Shown here in pieces: positions 54,801 to 64,000 of a stretch of DNA of 64,000 nucleotides. Source of the DNA: Pleodorina starrii (lineage: Eukaryota > Chlorophyta > Chlorophyceae > Chlamydomonadales > Volvocaceae). The stretch lies in NCBI GenBank assembly GCA_030267565.1, contig BRXU01000006.1, positions 856,001 to 920,000 of the forward strand. Direction: 5' to 3'. The notes under the pieces are model-generated. The model saw only the letters and a program-made list of their open reading frames with translations, did not search any database and was not told the origin of the DNA. Both the position numbers and the translations under genes were made by a program. Every line of letters starts with the position of its first letter. Position 1 is the first letter of the stretch.

Positions 54801-56925
54801 CTACTCACGGCACCCAGAAGATCAGCTCTTCGGAGCCAACCACGACGCGTATTCGCAACCGTGCACGGGCGTATCCGTCGCGCACCCTGAACCTAAGCCG
54901 GACGAGGGGCATCATGCACTGCGATGGGCGCTAGGCTGGGCCGACGCAACACGGAGCACAGATAACCCCACCGCTACCCTACTCCTGCTGCCCACGTCCC
55001 AAACGGCGCCCTACACCCGCTACCTCACCCACCCGCTGGTCACTATGATCGGTACAATAGACGCATTTTCAGGAACGGGGGACCTTTACAGCGAAGTGAG
55101 CGTAGACGCTCCAAAACCCTACCCAAACGGACTCACCCTACTCCTGGTTAGCAATGAATCCGGCCGCGCGTACGGTACCAGCCTCCGCAGAGCGCTTGCT
55201 ATGACGGCAGCCCGCCACGTCGCCACTGGCCCCGCCCTCTCTTGGAAGCCACCCCAATGGGTGCGCAAGCGGCTGCGTAGTATGACCGAGAAGCCACCCG
55301 CCGCGGCAGCTCCCTCCCGCACGTGCGACAACCTCTCCACGGAAGAGGGAAGCTCCGCGTTCCTGGCATTTCCTGCCAAATATGCTCTGCGATACAACGC
55401 CCAAGACGCCATATACACAGACGGGTCAGTGCAAAAGATCAAAGATGGCGACGAGGAAAGACATCTCCTGGGGGCCGCGGCCGTCGACGCACTTACCAAC
55501 ACAACGCTCCACATCAATGTGAACGCAGGCCACCAGGGCTGCCAAACTATTACACGGTGCGAACTGAGTGCCATCCATCAAGGACTCCAGATGCGCAGAG
55601 GCACGCTGCACGACGAAGCTCACCTAACTATATGGACGGACTCTGCCGCGTCGCTACATCTTATTAAAAAGATGATAAACAACCCACATAAGCTTCAGCT
55701 TAGTAAGCACAAGGCGCTGCTTGAGGAAATCGTATTAATCCTTAAACGACGAGCGGCTTGTAACCTGAAGACATCTTTGCTTAAAGTGAAAGCCCACACT
55801 GGGGTAACTTACAACGAGAAAGCGGACAAAGCAGCCGTACGAGCCGCGCGAGGACTCTCCAAGCTAGACCCCGACGCGCTGAGCGCAACCGAGACCTCAG
55901 ACAATAATCCACGAAGTCAACACTGGTGGCTGCGGAAAATGGCTGGGCCTGAGAAGAACGCTGGGCACTATGCAAACGACCTTAACCGCGGTATCGAGTC
56001 CTTGGTCAGCCCGGAAACGCACTCGGGATACACGAACGAAACAGATTACATGAAATACGTCGCCAACACTCTGCCCGACCTCGATATAAGCACCAGCACT
56101 CGGACTCTACAGCGCAAGGCGGGCCGACACAAGCACGTTAAACGGTGCTTCGACTACCTATACGGCCAGCTATGGAGCGCCAAGCTTGCGAGGCGATTTA
56201 AAAAACCAGTGGCACCTGGCCGCCCTGCATCGTCGGGACATTGCCCCCTATGCAGCCAACTCGACTCAGGGGCGCACATCCTCGGAGGCTGCCTTCACCC
56301 CCGCATGCGAGCCCTATACATACAGCGGCACAACAAGGCGGTCCAAAACATTACCAGTACGCTAGCCCGTGGGTCCAATGGAGGCTGTTACATTGTAATG
56401 GACGCCGGCCCCGCGGACACCCGACCAGACTACGTGGCCGGCACACGCCTGCCCAAATGGCTGCTCCCGAGTATTGAGGATGAGAAACGCCTCAAACTCA
56501 GGCCCGATATACTCCTTATACCCGACATCCCCCTCCATGAAACGCAAGTGCAAGGGTACAAGGGACCTCAGGACCCTAGCCAGCACACCGTACACATTGT
56601 TGAGGTCGGCTACACTGCCGACACCAACCACACACAGAAACAGCACGACAAGGCCGTACAACACGCAGAACTGGCCAAACTCCTCACGGCAGCCGGATGG
56701 AAGGTCCGCTACACAACACAGGAAGCCATCAGCCTCGGCTTTGCGGGTACTATCAGGAAAGACCTACGCCCTCTACTCCACACCCTAGGCACGGGCAGCA
56801 AGGAAGCCCGAGCATGCTGCAACGACCTCCACGACCATGCAGTTAGGACACTCAACACTATCGTTACAACCCGCAGACAAATGGAACGCAACCCCCATGC
56901 GGAACCGACACCGGACGGCACGTAA
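48866..56925 (+). pseudogene. LINE-B polyprotein: APE, RT, methyltransferase-like region, RNase H, RLE (broken)
   Basis: Order along the frame: Pro-rich N-terminus; APE endonuclease with NTRGL (49247), TETKLS (Glu 49328), GDWNA (49690), SRIDD (49857), FDHK (49952); RT with KAPGPDGIPNEL (51103), YIDFTSAFNTID (51500), IQGDTLSPVLF and FVDDL (51818-51832); a post-RT linker; a segment with FGANHDAY and VAHPEP (54,830-54,900); RNase H with YTDGS, CELSAI, WTDSAA and NEKADKAA (55,410-55,830); zinc C-x2-C-x7-H-x4-C (56242-56292), RHN (56326), RPD (56500-56508) and VEVGY (Glu 56602), the pattern of a restriction-like endonuclease. TGA at 51899-51901 stops the frame just after RT, and a SINE shifts it at 53855. 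The start at 48866 is one possibility; ATG 49106 is another. TAA at 56923-56925 ends it. Confidence 0.86.
53855..54181 (+). mobile_element. Headless SINE in LINE-B with ATCGG duplication
   Basis: ATCGG at 53850-53854 and 54182-54186. Starts at CCCCACGGAAGTAGGC (no tRNA-like head), ends CCGGAAATTC and poly(A). With the duplication it adds 332 nt, matching the frame change of the LINE-B ORF from one side to the other. Its closest relative in the window is the copy at 18008. Confidence 0.92.
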
Positions 56926-57044
56926 CCAACGTGGGACAAGTCTTAAGTTCCTTGCGGTGGTGGGGGGGGCTGGGACCGGGGAAACCCGTCACCCCACCCC
57001 CTCTGCTCCCATAACCCACGCCTCGGCTACCGGCCGGGCGTATC

Positions 57045-57062
57045 ATTATTATTATTATTATT
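57045..57062 (+). repeat. (ATT)6 tail of LINE-B
   Basis: Six ATT units follow GGGCGTATC and directly precede LINE-A sequence. A simple-repeat tail instead of poly(A) is known in several LINE clades. Confidence 0.85.
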
Positions 57063-57249
57063 CCCTCATGAGATGCTGCAGCTCCCCAATGACGCAGCCC
57101 ACCACCGTGGCCGACGGATGGTCATCAGGCTCCACCCTGTGGTAGTGGCCCCAGACCGCCCACAGCCAAGTGGCTCGAAGGGCTGCCCACAGCAGCTGCA
57201 GCCCAGGGCTGGTGGGGTAGGCCGGCCACCCACCCGGCCAGTCCCCCAG
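57063..57249 (-). mobile_element. LINE-A ORF2 fragment, 187 bp
   Basis: Antisense ORF2 C-terminal region (complement encodes GGRPTPPALGCSCC-type shadow; true frame is WPAYPTSPGLQLLW), from CCCTCATGAGATG to CAGTCCCCCAG. Bounded by LINE-B and by a SINE. Confidence 0.87.
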
Positions 57250-57665
57250 TTTTTTTTTTTTTTTGGAATTCCGGAGGAACCCGGACTCGGGACACGGGAC
57301 ACACATGTTGTCTGGCGGCTCCACTGATGCTGCCACTTCTGCTGAGTAGCTAGCGTGCCAGGCTTCTGGGCGACTCCACGGGCCAGCTGGACGGTGCTGA
57401 TGACTGTATGATGAGTCTTGTAAACCTCCGGACAGGACAAGGACAGGGGTGGACACCCTCCTTTCTCATCACACCCCGGGTAATGGTCACTGACCGGTTT
57501 CGATCCCGGGATCCCGGGGGGAATTGCAAGGTTTCCCTGTTGCCGGCCAATGTACCATTGCCTACTTCTGTGGGGCGCAGGTAAGTTCCAAATGTCCTTA
57601 ATGGGACTTGAACCCGGGTCACCCGGGCCGAAAGCAGTGCCTTAACTTTCGGTGTAGAACTTACC
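57250..57665 (-). mobile_element. Full-length SINE at a LINE-A orientation switch
   Basis: T-run 57250-57264, then the complete SINE to its tRNA-like head: GGTAAGTTC (57580s) pairs with GAACTTACC (57657-57665). The left flank is antisense LINE-A ORF2, the right flank sense LINE-A 3' UTR, so no target duplication is expected or seen. Confidence 0.9.
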
Positions 57666-58784
57666 CGGGTGTCTTGCGGGGACGCCCCCAGGGTGGGGTC
57701 GGTTGTTGTTTGTCTCTGGTGCGCTTCGTGTGGCGCCGTTCCTGCGGCTTTTGTGGCTCTGGGAGGCGGTTTAGGTGGTGCGGGGTTCTCTTCGGGCGTG
57801 CTGTGGCTTTCCTGTTTCCTCTGGTGCTCCCCGGTGGGGAGGGGCTTGTCCGCCCTGGTTCGCTGTGGCGGTTGCCCGGTTTTGTTTGCCGTTCCTGTTG
57901 CTGTCGCCCTGGGTGTAGGGTTCGCCCCTTGGTTGTTGCGGTTGTGCAGGTTGTGGTTGTGTTGTCGCTGTGGTCGCTGTTGGGGCCTTTGCCCGGCCCG
58001 GGGGTTTGTCCTCGGTTTTTTTTTTTTTTTTGAATTCCGGAGGAACCCGGACTCGGGACATGGGACACACATGTTGTCTGGCAGCTCCACTGATGCTGCC
58101 ACTTCTGCTGAGTAGCTAGCGTGCCGGGCTTCTGGGCTTCTCCACGGGCCAGCTGGATGGTGATGGACTGTATGATGAGTCTTGTAAACCTCCGGACAGG
58201 ACAGGGACAGGGGTGGGCACCCTCCTTTCTCATCACACCCCGGGCAATGGTCACTGACTGGTTTCGATCCCGGGATCCCGGGGGGAATTGCAAGGTTTCC
58301 CTGTTGCCGGCCAATGAACCATTACCTCCTTCGGTGACGGGCCCTGTTGTTGGTCCGTGGTGCTGGCCCTGGTGTTGGGCCGTGGTGTTGGCTCTGTTTT
58401 TGGGCCCTGGTGTTGGGCCCTGGTGTTGGGCTGTGGGGTTGGCCCTGGTGTTGGGCCGGGGTGTTGGCCCTGGTGCTGGGCCCTGGGGTTTGGCCCTGGT
58501 GTTGGGCCCTGGTGTTGGTTTCGTTTCCCTCCTCGGTGTCTTGGAGGAAGGGGCGGCCGTGTGTGCCGCCCGTGCAGCAGTGGCTCCTGGCCTCTTGCTG
58601 CCCCCGTCCCTGTCCCTGTCCTGTCTGCGAGTTTAGGCGTTGCTTGGCTTTTTCTCTCTCCTCAGCTCCTTGCGGTGGTTTCTTGGGCTTCTTGCCAGGT
58701 TGTTGTGGCTTGCCGGTCTTGCTCGGCTTGCCCGTTGGGCTTCGCTTTCCCAGTCCTTGTAACGTCCCTCGCAGAAAAAAAAAA
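57666..58784 (+). mobile_element. LINE-A 3' UTR, sense, with SINE
   Basis: From GTCTTGCGGGGACG through the minisatellite (58,335-58,520) to CCTCGCAG and ten A (58775-58784). A minus SINE at 58017-58330 interrupts it. Its end region is the SINE-free counterpart of 781-1125. Confidence 0.9.
58017..58330 (-). mobile_element. Headless SINE with TCGGT duplication
   Basis: TCGGT at 58012-58016 and 58331-58335; the intact LINE-A reads GTCCTCGGTGACGGG. The 5' end is truncated near GGTAATGGTTCATTGG, so the tRNA-like head is missing. Confidence 0.92.
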
Positions 58785-59532
58785 GCCAGGCGGTGCTGCC
58801 CCCGCTGCACCCGTGGGGGTTCTTGGGAGCCGGGGGGCCGTGGGAGTGCGGTTCCTGCGGTGCGGGGTGTCTTGGGAGGGAGGTGTGTCTTGGGGCCTGC
58901 TGTCTTGTGGGGACGTCCCCAGGGTGGGGTCGGTTGTTGTTGTTTGTCTCTGGTGTGCTTCGTGTGGCGCCGTCCCTGCGGCTTTTGTGGCTGTGGGAGG
59001 CGGTTTCGGTGGAGCAGGGTTCTCTTCGGGCGTGCTGTGGGTTTCCTGTTTCCTCTGGTGCTCCCCGGCGGGGGGGGGCTTGTCCGCCCTGGTTCTCTGT
59101 GGCGGTTGCCCGGTTTTGTTTGCCTTTCCTGTTGCTGTCGCCTTGGGTGTAGGGTTCGCCCCTTGGCTGTTGAGGTTGCGCAGGTTGTGGTTGTGTTGTT
59201 TGTGAGGTCGCTGTTGGGGCCTTTGCCCGGCCCTAGGGTTTGTCCCCGGTGACGGGCCCTGTTGTTGGTCCGTGGTGTTGGCCCGGGTGTTGTGCCGTGG
59301 TTTTGGCCCTGGTGTTGGGCCGTGGTGTTGGCTCTGGTTTTGGGCCCGGGTGTTGGGCCCTGGTGTTGGGCTGTGGGGTTGGCCCTGGTGTTGGGCCGTG
59401 GTGTTGGTTTCGGTTCCCTCCTCGGTGTCTTGGAGGAAGGGGTGGCCGTGTGTGCCGCCCGTGCAGCAGTGGCTCCTGGCCTCTTGCTGCCCCCGTCCCT
59501 GTCCCTGTCCTGTCTGCCAGTTTAGGCGTTGC
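58785..59532 (+). mobile_element. LINE-A 3' UTR, truncated at both ends
   Basis: Same 5' breakpoint (GCCAGGCGGTG) as 1126, 7955 and 14305, so it is a paralogue of the first-block element. It lost part of the minisatellite (near 59,400) and ends at TTTAGGCGTTGC against a minus LINE-A. Confidence 0.87.
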
Positions 59533-62500
59533 TTTTTTTTTTCTGCGAGGGACGTTACAAGGACTGGGAAAGCGAAGCCCAACGGGCAAGCCGAGCAAGA
59601 CCGGCAAGCCGCAACAGCCTGGCAAGAAGCCCAAAAAACCACCGCAAGGAGCCAAGGAGAGAGAAAAAGCCAAGCAACGCCTAAACTCGCAGACAGGACA
59701 GGGACAGGGACGGGGGCAGCAAGGGGCCAGGAGCCACTGCTGCACGGGCGGCACACACGGCCACCCCTACCTCCAAGACACCGAGGAGGGAACTGAAACC
59801 AACACCAGGGCCCAACACCAGGGCCAAACCCCAGGGCCCAACACCAGGGCCAACACCACGGCCCAACACCAGGGCCAACCCCACAGCCCAACACCAGGGC
59901 CCAACACCAGGGCCCAAAACCAGAGCCAACACCACGGCCCAACACCAGGGCCAAAACCACGGCCCAACACCCGGGCCAGCACCACGGACCAACAACAGGG
60001 CCCGTCACCGGAGACAAGCCCCAGGGATGGGCAAAGGCCCCAACAGCGACCACAGCGACCACACAACCACAACCTGCACAACCTCAACAGCCAAGGGGCG
60101 AACCCTACACCCTGGGCGACAGCAACAGGAACAACAAACAAAACCGGGCAACCGCCGCAGCGAACCAGGGCAAACGAGCCCCCCCCCACCGGGGAGCACC
60201 AGAGAAAACAGAAAACCCACAGCACGCCCGAAGAGAACCCCGCACCACCGAAACCGCCTCCCAGAGCCACAAAAGCCGCAGGGACGGTGCCACACAAGCG
60301 CACCGGAGACAAACAACAACCGACCCCACCCTGGGGGCGTCCCCGCAAGACAGCAGGCCCGAAGACACACCTCCCTCCCAAGACACCCCGCACCGCAGGA
60401 ACCTCACTCCCACGTCCCCCCGGCTCCCAAGAACCCCCACGGGCACAGCAGGGGCAACACTGCCTGGCTGGAAGCCAGGGCACAAGCGTGCCGGCGACAA
60501 GACACCCGCAGACCCCACCCTGGGGGCGACCCCCGAACCGCACCTGCCTCCCACGGCGGCCTGCACCACACCAACCCTGCACCGAAGCCCCCCCGCCCCT
60601 CCCCAGTCCCCCCCCGAAACCCTCCCCAGACCCCCCGGCGCCACACGCACCCCACTCCCAAGAACCCCCCCCTCCAGGCCGCAGGGGCAGCACCGCCGGG
60701 TCAGAGACCAAGGCACGAGAGCGCCAGCGACAAAACACCCACAGACCCCACACAGGGGGCGACCCCTCAAGACAGCAGCCTCCGAACCGCACCTGCCTCC
60801 CGCGGCAGCCTGCACCACACCAACCCTGCTCCTAAGCTCCCCCGACCCCCAAGACCCCCTCCGGCCCCACCCACAGCAAGCCCCGCACCGCACCCCCCTC
60901 CCTAGGCAACCCGCACCGCACTCCCCCCACCCTCGAGGCCCCTCGCACCCTAAGGACCTCAGACACCGAGATCCCCCACTCCCAACACCCCGCTCACGAC
61001 GGCCCCGGCTGCCCTGTCAGCTGAGCTGCTGCCTGGCTGGGCTGGGCGCTGATGGCTGACCCGGATGGGGAGACCTGCTGTGCTGCCTGGGCGCCCCCGG
61101 CGGGTGCCTGTGGTGCTGGGACCGGGGCCACCCGGGACAGATGAACCTGCAGACGCGGGCTGCTGCCAGCCACCCGCTGCACGGAGCAGAGGACGCCTTC
61201 ATGCGCCCAGGAGGCTTCGAAGGCATCCAGCCGGCCGGGCTTCAGCTGTGCTGTGATGTGGCCCCGGGGCAGCCCCGCCAGAGTGTCCTCGGAGAGCGCC
61301 GCCATGCTGAAATGTGCCCTCATGAGACGCTGCAGCTCCCCAATGACGCAGCCCACCACCGTGGCCGACGGATGGTCATCAGGCTCCGCCCTGTGGTAGT
61401 GGCCCCAGACCGCCCACAGCCAAGTGGCTCGAAGGGCTGCCCACAGCAGCTGCAGCCCAGGGCTGGTGGGGTAGGCCGGCCACCCTCCCGGCCAGTCTCC
61501 CAGCAGCACAGCCGGCTGTCTGAAAGGCAAGTCCGCGGCCCCGGAGACTGTTGCCCACAGCTCTGCCAGCCAAACCCGAGCTGCGGTGTAAGCCCCGCAC
61601 TCCAAGAAGACGTGGGTCAGGCTGGCGACATGCAGGTTGCCGTCCACCGAGCAGCTAGGAGCAGAGCAGTGGGCACGCTGCGGCTGACCTTTGGAGGCCA
61701 GGTACACCCCGCACGGGAGCCGTCCATGGTGCAGCCGCCAGGCGAGCGCCTTGGCCCGGTTGCTTGCGGGGCAGTCCCACAGCCGCTGCCAGGCCCGCCG
61801 GCGGTCGAGGGGAGACATGCCAGCCGGGCCATCAGCTGCCGGGTCTGCCTCCGGGGCCGGCCCGGCGGGTGCCGACGGTCCGGCGGCAGCACCGGGGTCC
61901 TGCTGGTGCGGTGCCGCATGGCGGCTGCTAGGCTGGCTGACCGGGCTGGCAGCGGCCGAGGGCAGTGATGGGGGGGAGGAGCGGGGCCGCATCCAGCCGG
62001 GGCTGGGCGTGGGGTTCATGGCAAACCACCGGCTGCGGCTGGGCGCTTGCTGAGCCAGCCAGTGTTGGTGCCAGCGGGCCTCCTGTTGCTGTAGCTGGCT
62101 GTGCGGCTGCTCGGGCCACGCCGCGGGCATGAGGGGCTCCGTGTCCTGGTCCCGGCCCCAGCTGTGGCCGCGGGCGGTGAGGCAGTGGCGCACCTCACTC
62201 ACTGTGTAGTGGATGAGGGGCAGCGTGCCGTGGCCGTGGCTGAGGGGGTAGCACTGGACCGAGTCCCAAAGCCCCAGCAGCTGGTATTCCACTGGCCATG
62301 AGGAGGCGCGTTGGGCCGGGGGCGCCTCGCTGTATCGCTGATGGTCCTCCAAGGTCCAGTGTCGGCGCGGCTTGCGGCCCGGCAGCACGCAGGCTGCAGG
62401 CCAGTCGGCGTCCCCTGCTGCTCCGGCCTGCTCGCTGTCTGGGGGCACCAAGCGGCCGTTGGGCAGGACGGCCCACAAGACTCCCGTAGGGCTGCTTACC

Positions 62501-64000
62501 CGGCTGCCATCGGGCGACAGGAGCCAGTCGGGCGCCGGCGGCAGTTCGGGGTCCAGGGGGTCGGCTGGCAGCAGTCTCCGCCAGTCGGTTGGGATGGCCC
62601 CAAGGACCGCCTGCATGAGGGGTTCGTGCTGGGTCATGGGCGACGCTGCACGGAGCTCGGCCAGGGTGCGGGGTCCCAGGTGGGCGGTCCCAGCCGGCGG
62701 GGTGAAGGGCTGGTCGGTGGCGGGGTCACGCAGGGCTGCATTGAAGAACATGGGCTCATGCAGGATGGCACGCGCGTCCGTGGTCTCTGGGTAGGCCAGC
62801 CGGGTCGGGAGCGAGGAGCGGTAGGACTGCACCAGGCTGGCAATGAACGTAGGCAGGCTGGGGGGCGGTTCCGCCGTGCCATACACCCAGCCCCACCCAG
62901 TGGTCCCATCCGGCCTGTACTCGTCGAGCAGACCCCGCATGATCTGCTTCCATGGCTGCTGGCCGGGCTGAGCGAGCTGGGCGAGGGGCTTCGCATGCAG
63001 GGCGACCATGAATGCGTCGAGGTCGAGATGGCCGACACCGCCACAGTCGTGATCCTGGCAGGCGATCTCCGGGCCAGGCTTCAGCAGGGCCCGTCCGTGG
63101 CACACCAGGGACGCGTCTTCCTCCAGGAGCGACCAGGCCACAAAGCCGTCGATATGCTTGCGGAGTGCCGCCAGCTGGGGTGGGGTGGGGCGGATGATGG
63201 AGAGGTGGTATGCCAGGGTGTTTCCCAGCACCTGTTTGGCCACATGCACCCTGCCCACGAGGCTGAGGCCGTGTCGCCGCCACACATGGCCGAGACGCTG
63301 AACCCGCTGAATTCTGCTGGTGTAGCAGAGCCGCGCGGCCTCCGCCGGGTCCAGAGTGAGAGGGATTCCCAGGTGGCGTGGGGGTTCCTCACCGGGAGTC
63401 GGGAAACTCGCACCAGTTGCGGCGTTGGGCCCCACCACCGGCTCGTGGGTACCCAGCACCATCCCCTTCCCCTTGCTGGCATTGACCCGTGCGTTGCTGG
63501 CCCTGCAGAACAGCTGGACTGCCGCGGTAGCGACCTCCCCATCCCTGTCGACATTGCTGACCGTGAGCACCGTATCGTCCGCGTGGTGGGTGACAGGGGG
63601 GGCTGGCACGTTGTTGGGGAGGGTGGGGGTGCGGAGAGCGTTGGTGCTGCGCAGGTGGTGCAGGTACGAGGTGAGAGGTTCCAGCTGCATGACCCACAGG
63701 ACGGGCGACAGGGTGCTGCCCTGCTGAAGGCCGTTGCGGACCGGGAAAGGTGCTGACTGGTGCCCATTGACCACCACCCGGCAGGAGCCATCTGACGTGA
63801 GCAGGCGCAGCCAGCGCTGTGTGTGCTGACCGAAGCCCATGGCCTCGGCCACCCGGTAGAGCCAGGGGCGATGGACCCGGTCGTAGGCCTTCTCGATGTC
63901 GAGTATGATGAGGGCTGCCGGTTGCTGCGAGTGCCGCACCCACTCCGCCAGGGCCAGGTGGTAAAGGGTGTTGTCGCGGATGTCCCGGCCGCTGACGAAG
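59533..64000 (-). mobile_element. LINE-A, minus strand, running off the window
   Basis: T-run 59533-59542, complete 3' UTR 59543-60993, ORF2 from 60994 to the edge. There are no SINEs or deletions within. It lies tail-to-tail with the preceding sense 3' UTR, 22 bp from the corresponding breakpoint at 1942, so it is an independent event. Confidence 0.92.
60994..64000 (-). CDS. LINE-A ORF2, partial, open to the window edge
   Basis: About 1002 codons without a stop, from GRDIRDN in the RT domain to the C-terminal QLTGQPGPS. Contains LDIEKAYD, LQQGSTLSPVLWV, HHADDT and the zinc knuckle HCSAPSC ... THVFLEC. Very similar to the intact 1610-aa protein; visible differences are single residues (for example EPMFFNAAL for EPLFFNAAL). 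The endonuclease would lie beyond 64000. It may be a second complete ORF2. Confidence 0.88.
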   Translation of the reverse strand, partial: FVSGRDIRDNTLYHLALAEWVRHSQQPAALIILDIEKAYDRVHRPWLYRVAEAMGFGQHTQRWLRLLTSDGSCRVVVNGHQSAPFPVRNGLQQGSTLSPVLWVMQLEPLTSYLHHLRSTNALRTPTLPNNVPAPPVTHHADDTVLTVSNVDRDGEVATAAVQLFCRASNARVNASKGKGMVLGTHEPVVGPNAATGASFPTPGEEPPRHLGIPLTLDPAEAARLCYTSRIQRVQRLGHVWRRHGLSLVGRVHVAKQVLGNTLAYHLSIIRPTPPQLAALRKHIDGFVAWSLLEEDASLVCHGRALLKPGPEIACQDHDCGGVGHLDLDAFMVALHAKPLAQLAQPGQQPWKQIMRGLLDEYRPDGTTGWGWVYGTAEPPPSLPTFIASLVQSYRSSLPTRLAYPETTDARAILHEPMFFNAALRDPATDQPFTPPAGTAHLGPRTLAELRAASPMTQHEPLMQAVLGAIPTDWRRLLPADPLDPELPPAPDWLLSPDGSRVSSPTGVLWAVLPNGRLVPPDSEQAGAAGDADWPAACVLPGRKPRRHWTLEDHQRYSEAPPAQRASSWPVEYQLLGLWDSVQCYPLSHGHGTLPLIHYTVSEVRHCLTARGHSWGRDQDTEPLMPAAWPEQPHSQLQQQEARWHQHWLAQQAPSRSRWFAMNPTPSPGWMRPRSSPPSLPSAAASPVSQPSSRHAAPHQQDPGAAAGPSAPAGPAPEADPAADGPAGMSPLDRRRAWQRLWDCPASNRAKALAWRLHHGRLPCGVYLASKGQPQRAHCSAPSCSVDGNLHVASLTHVFLECGAYTAARVWLAELWATVSGAADLPFRQPAVLLGDWPGGWPAYPTSPGLQLLWAALRATWLWAVWGHYHRAEPDDHPSATVVGCVIGELQRLMRAHFSMAALSEDTLAGLPRGHITAQLKPGRLDAFEASWAHEGVLCSVQRVAGSSPRLQVHLSRVAPVPAPQAPAGGAQAAQQVSPSGSAISAQPSQAAAQLTGQPGPS

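Larger units (their letters stand above)
48665..57062 (+). mobile_element. LINE-B, Dualen/RandI-like LINE
   Basis: An 8.4-kb element with base and codon use unlike LINE-A. The left end abuts the LINE-A 3' UTR (GGCGGTGCTGC), the right end is (ATT)6. No target duplication is visible, and the LINE-A flanks are in opposite orientation (sense left, antisense right), so the site was rearranged or the element is truncated. A SINE sits at 53855-54181. The 5' part (48665-49200) is Pro-rich in the open frame. Confidence 0.88.

Noticed and set aside
48665..57062. LTR retrotransposon for LINE-B because it has RNase H
   Set aside because: It has APE and RLE endonuclease motifs, no integrase, no protease, no LTRs, and a simple-repeat 3' tail.
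57580..57665. Functional tRNA gene
   Set aside because: The tRNA-like sequence is the SINE head. It recurs at every full-length SINE, its anticodon arm is poor and its body continues into the SINE.

Overview
This window is almost entirely transposable elements and repeats. I found no ordinary single-copy host gene, rRNA or functional tRNA. It looks like part of a GC-rich eukaryotic chromosome, probably a green alga. That inference rests on (i) a nested, self-inserting cluster of one poly(A)-tailed L1-type LINE, the arrangement reported for Zepp and Zepp-like LINEs at algal centromeres and telomeres, and (ii) a second LINE carrying both an APE-type and an RLE-type endonuclease, a layout I know from the Dualen/RandI group first described in Chlamydomonas. 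No species can be assigned from sequence alone.

Three families build the region. 'LINE-A' has an ORF1 whose stop overlaps the ORF2 start (ATGA), a 1610-aa ORF2 (APE endonuclease, reverse transcriptase with an HADD active site, C-terminal zinc knuckle) and a roughly 1.45-kb G-rich 3' UTR ending CCTCGCAG-poly(A). The 'SINE' is about 395 bp, has a tRNA-like 5' head and ends CCGGAATT(C)-poly(A). 'LINE-B' is 8.4 kb (APE, RT, methyltransferase-like region, RNase H, RLE) and ends in (ATT)6. A Ty3-like integrase scrap and an AT-richer 1.1-kb island of unknown type are also present.

Layout. 1-16,410: two and a half tandem copies of a 6.4-6.8-kb block made of LINE-A pieces, SINEs and a small non-LINE segment with a 59-codon ORF. 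16,411-18,762: a deleted continuation of the third LINE-A copy. 18,785-27,100: a hierarchical satellite (about 20 bp, then 254/296 bp, then a 1324-bp higher-order repeat containing a SINE fragment), each unit bearing a LINE-A-like 3' terminus. 27,102-27,652: Ty3-like integrase fragment. 27,653-33,560: LINE-A copies in both orientations. 33,561-48,664: one sense LINE-A copy broken by at least six later insertions, including the LINE-A with the complete ORF2 (36,344-42,780). 48,665-57,062: LINE-B, inactivated by a nonsense codon and a SINE. 57,063-64,000: more LINE-A and SINE pieces and a LINE-A whose ORF2 is open to the window edge.

How the parts work together: LINE-A can supply the enzymes that nick DNA and reverse-transcribe its own RNA, and probably SINE RNA through the poly(A). 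Short 4-10-bp target duplications, poly(A)-only insertions, insertion-linked deletions and fold-back junctions all fit target-primed reverse transcription into pre-existing copies. The satellite appears to have grown from LINE-A-tailed units and then amplified. A centromere or other heterochromatic domain is the most economical reading, but that is inference. The long open frames of the 3' UTRs and satellite are treated here as non-coding.
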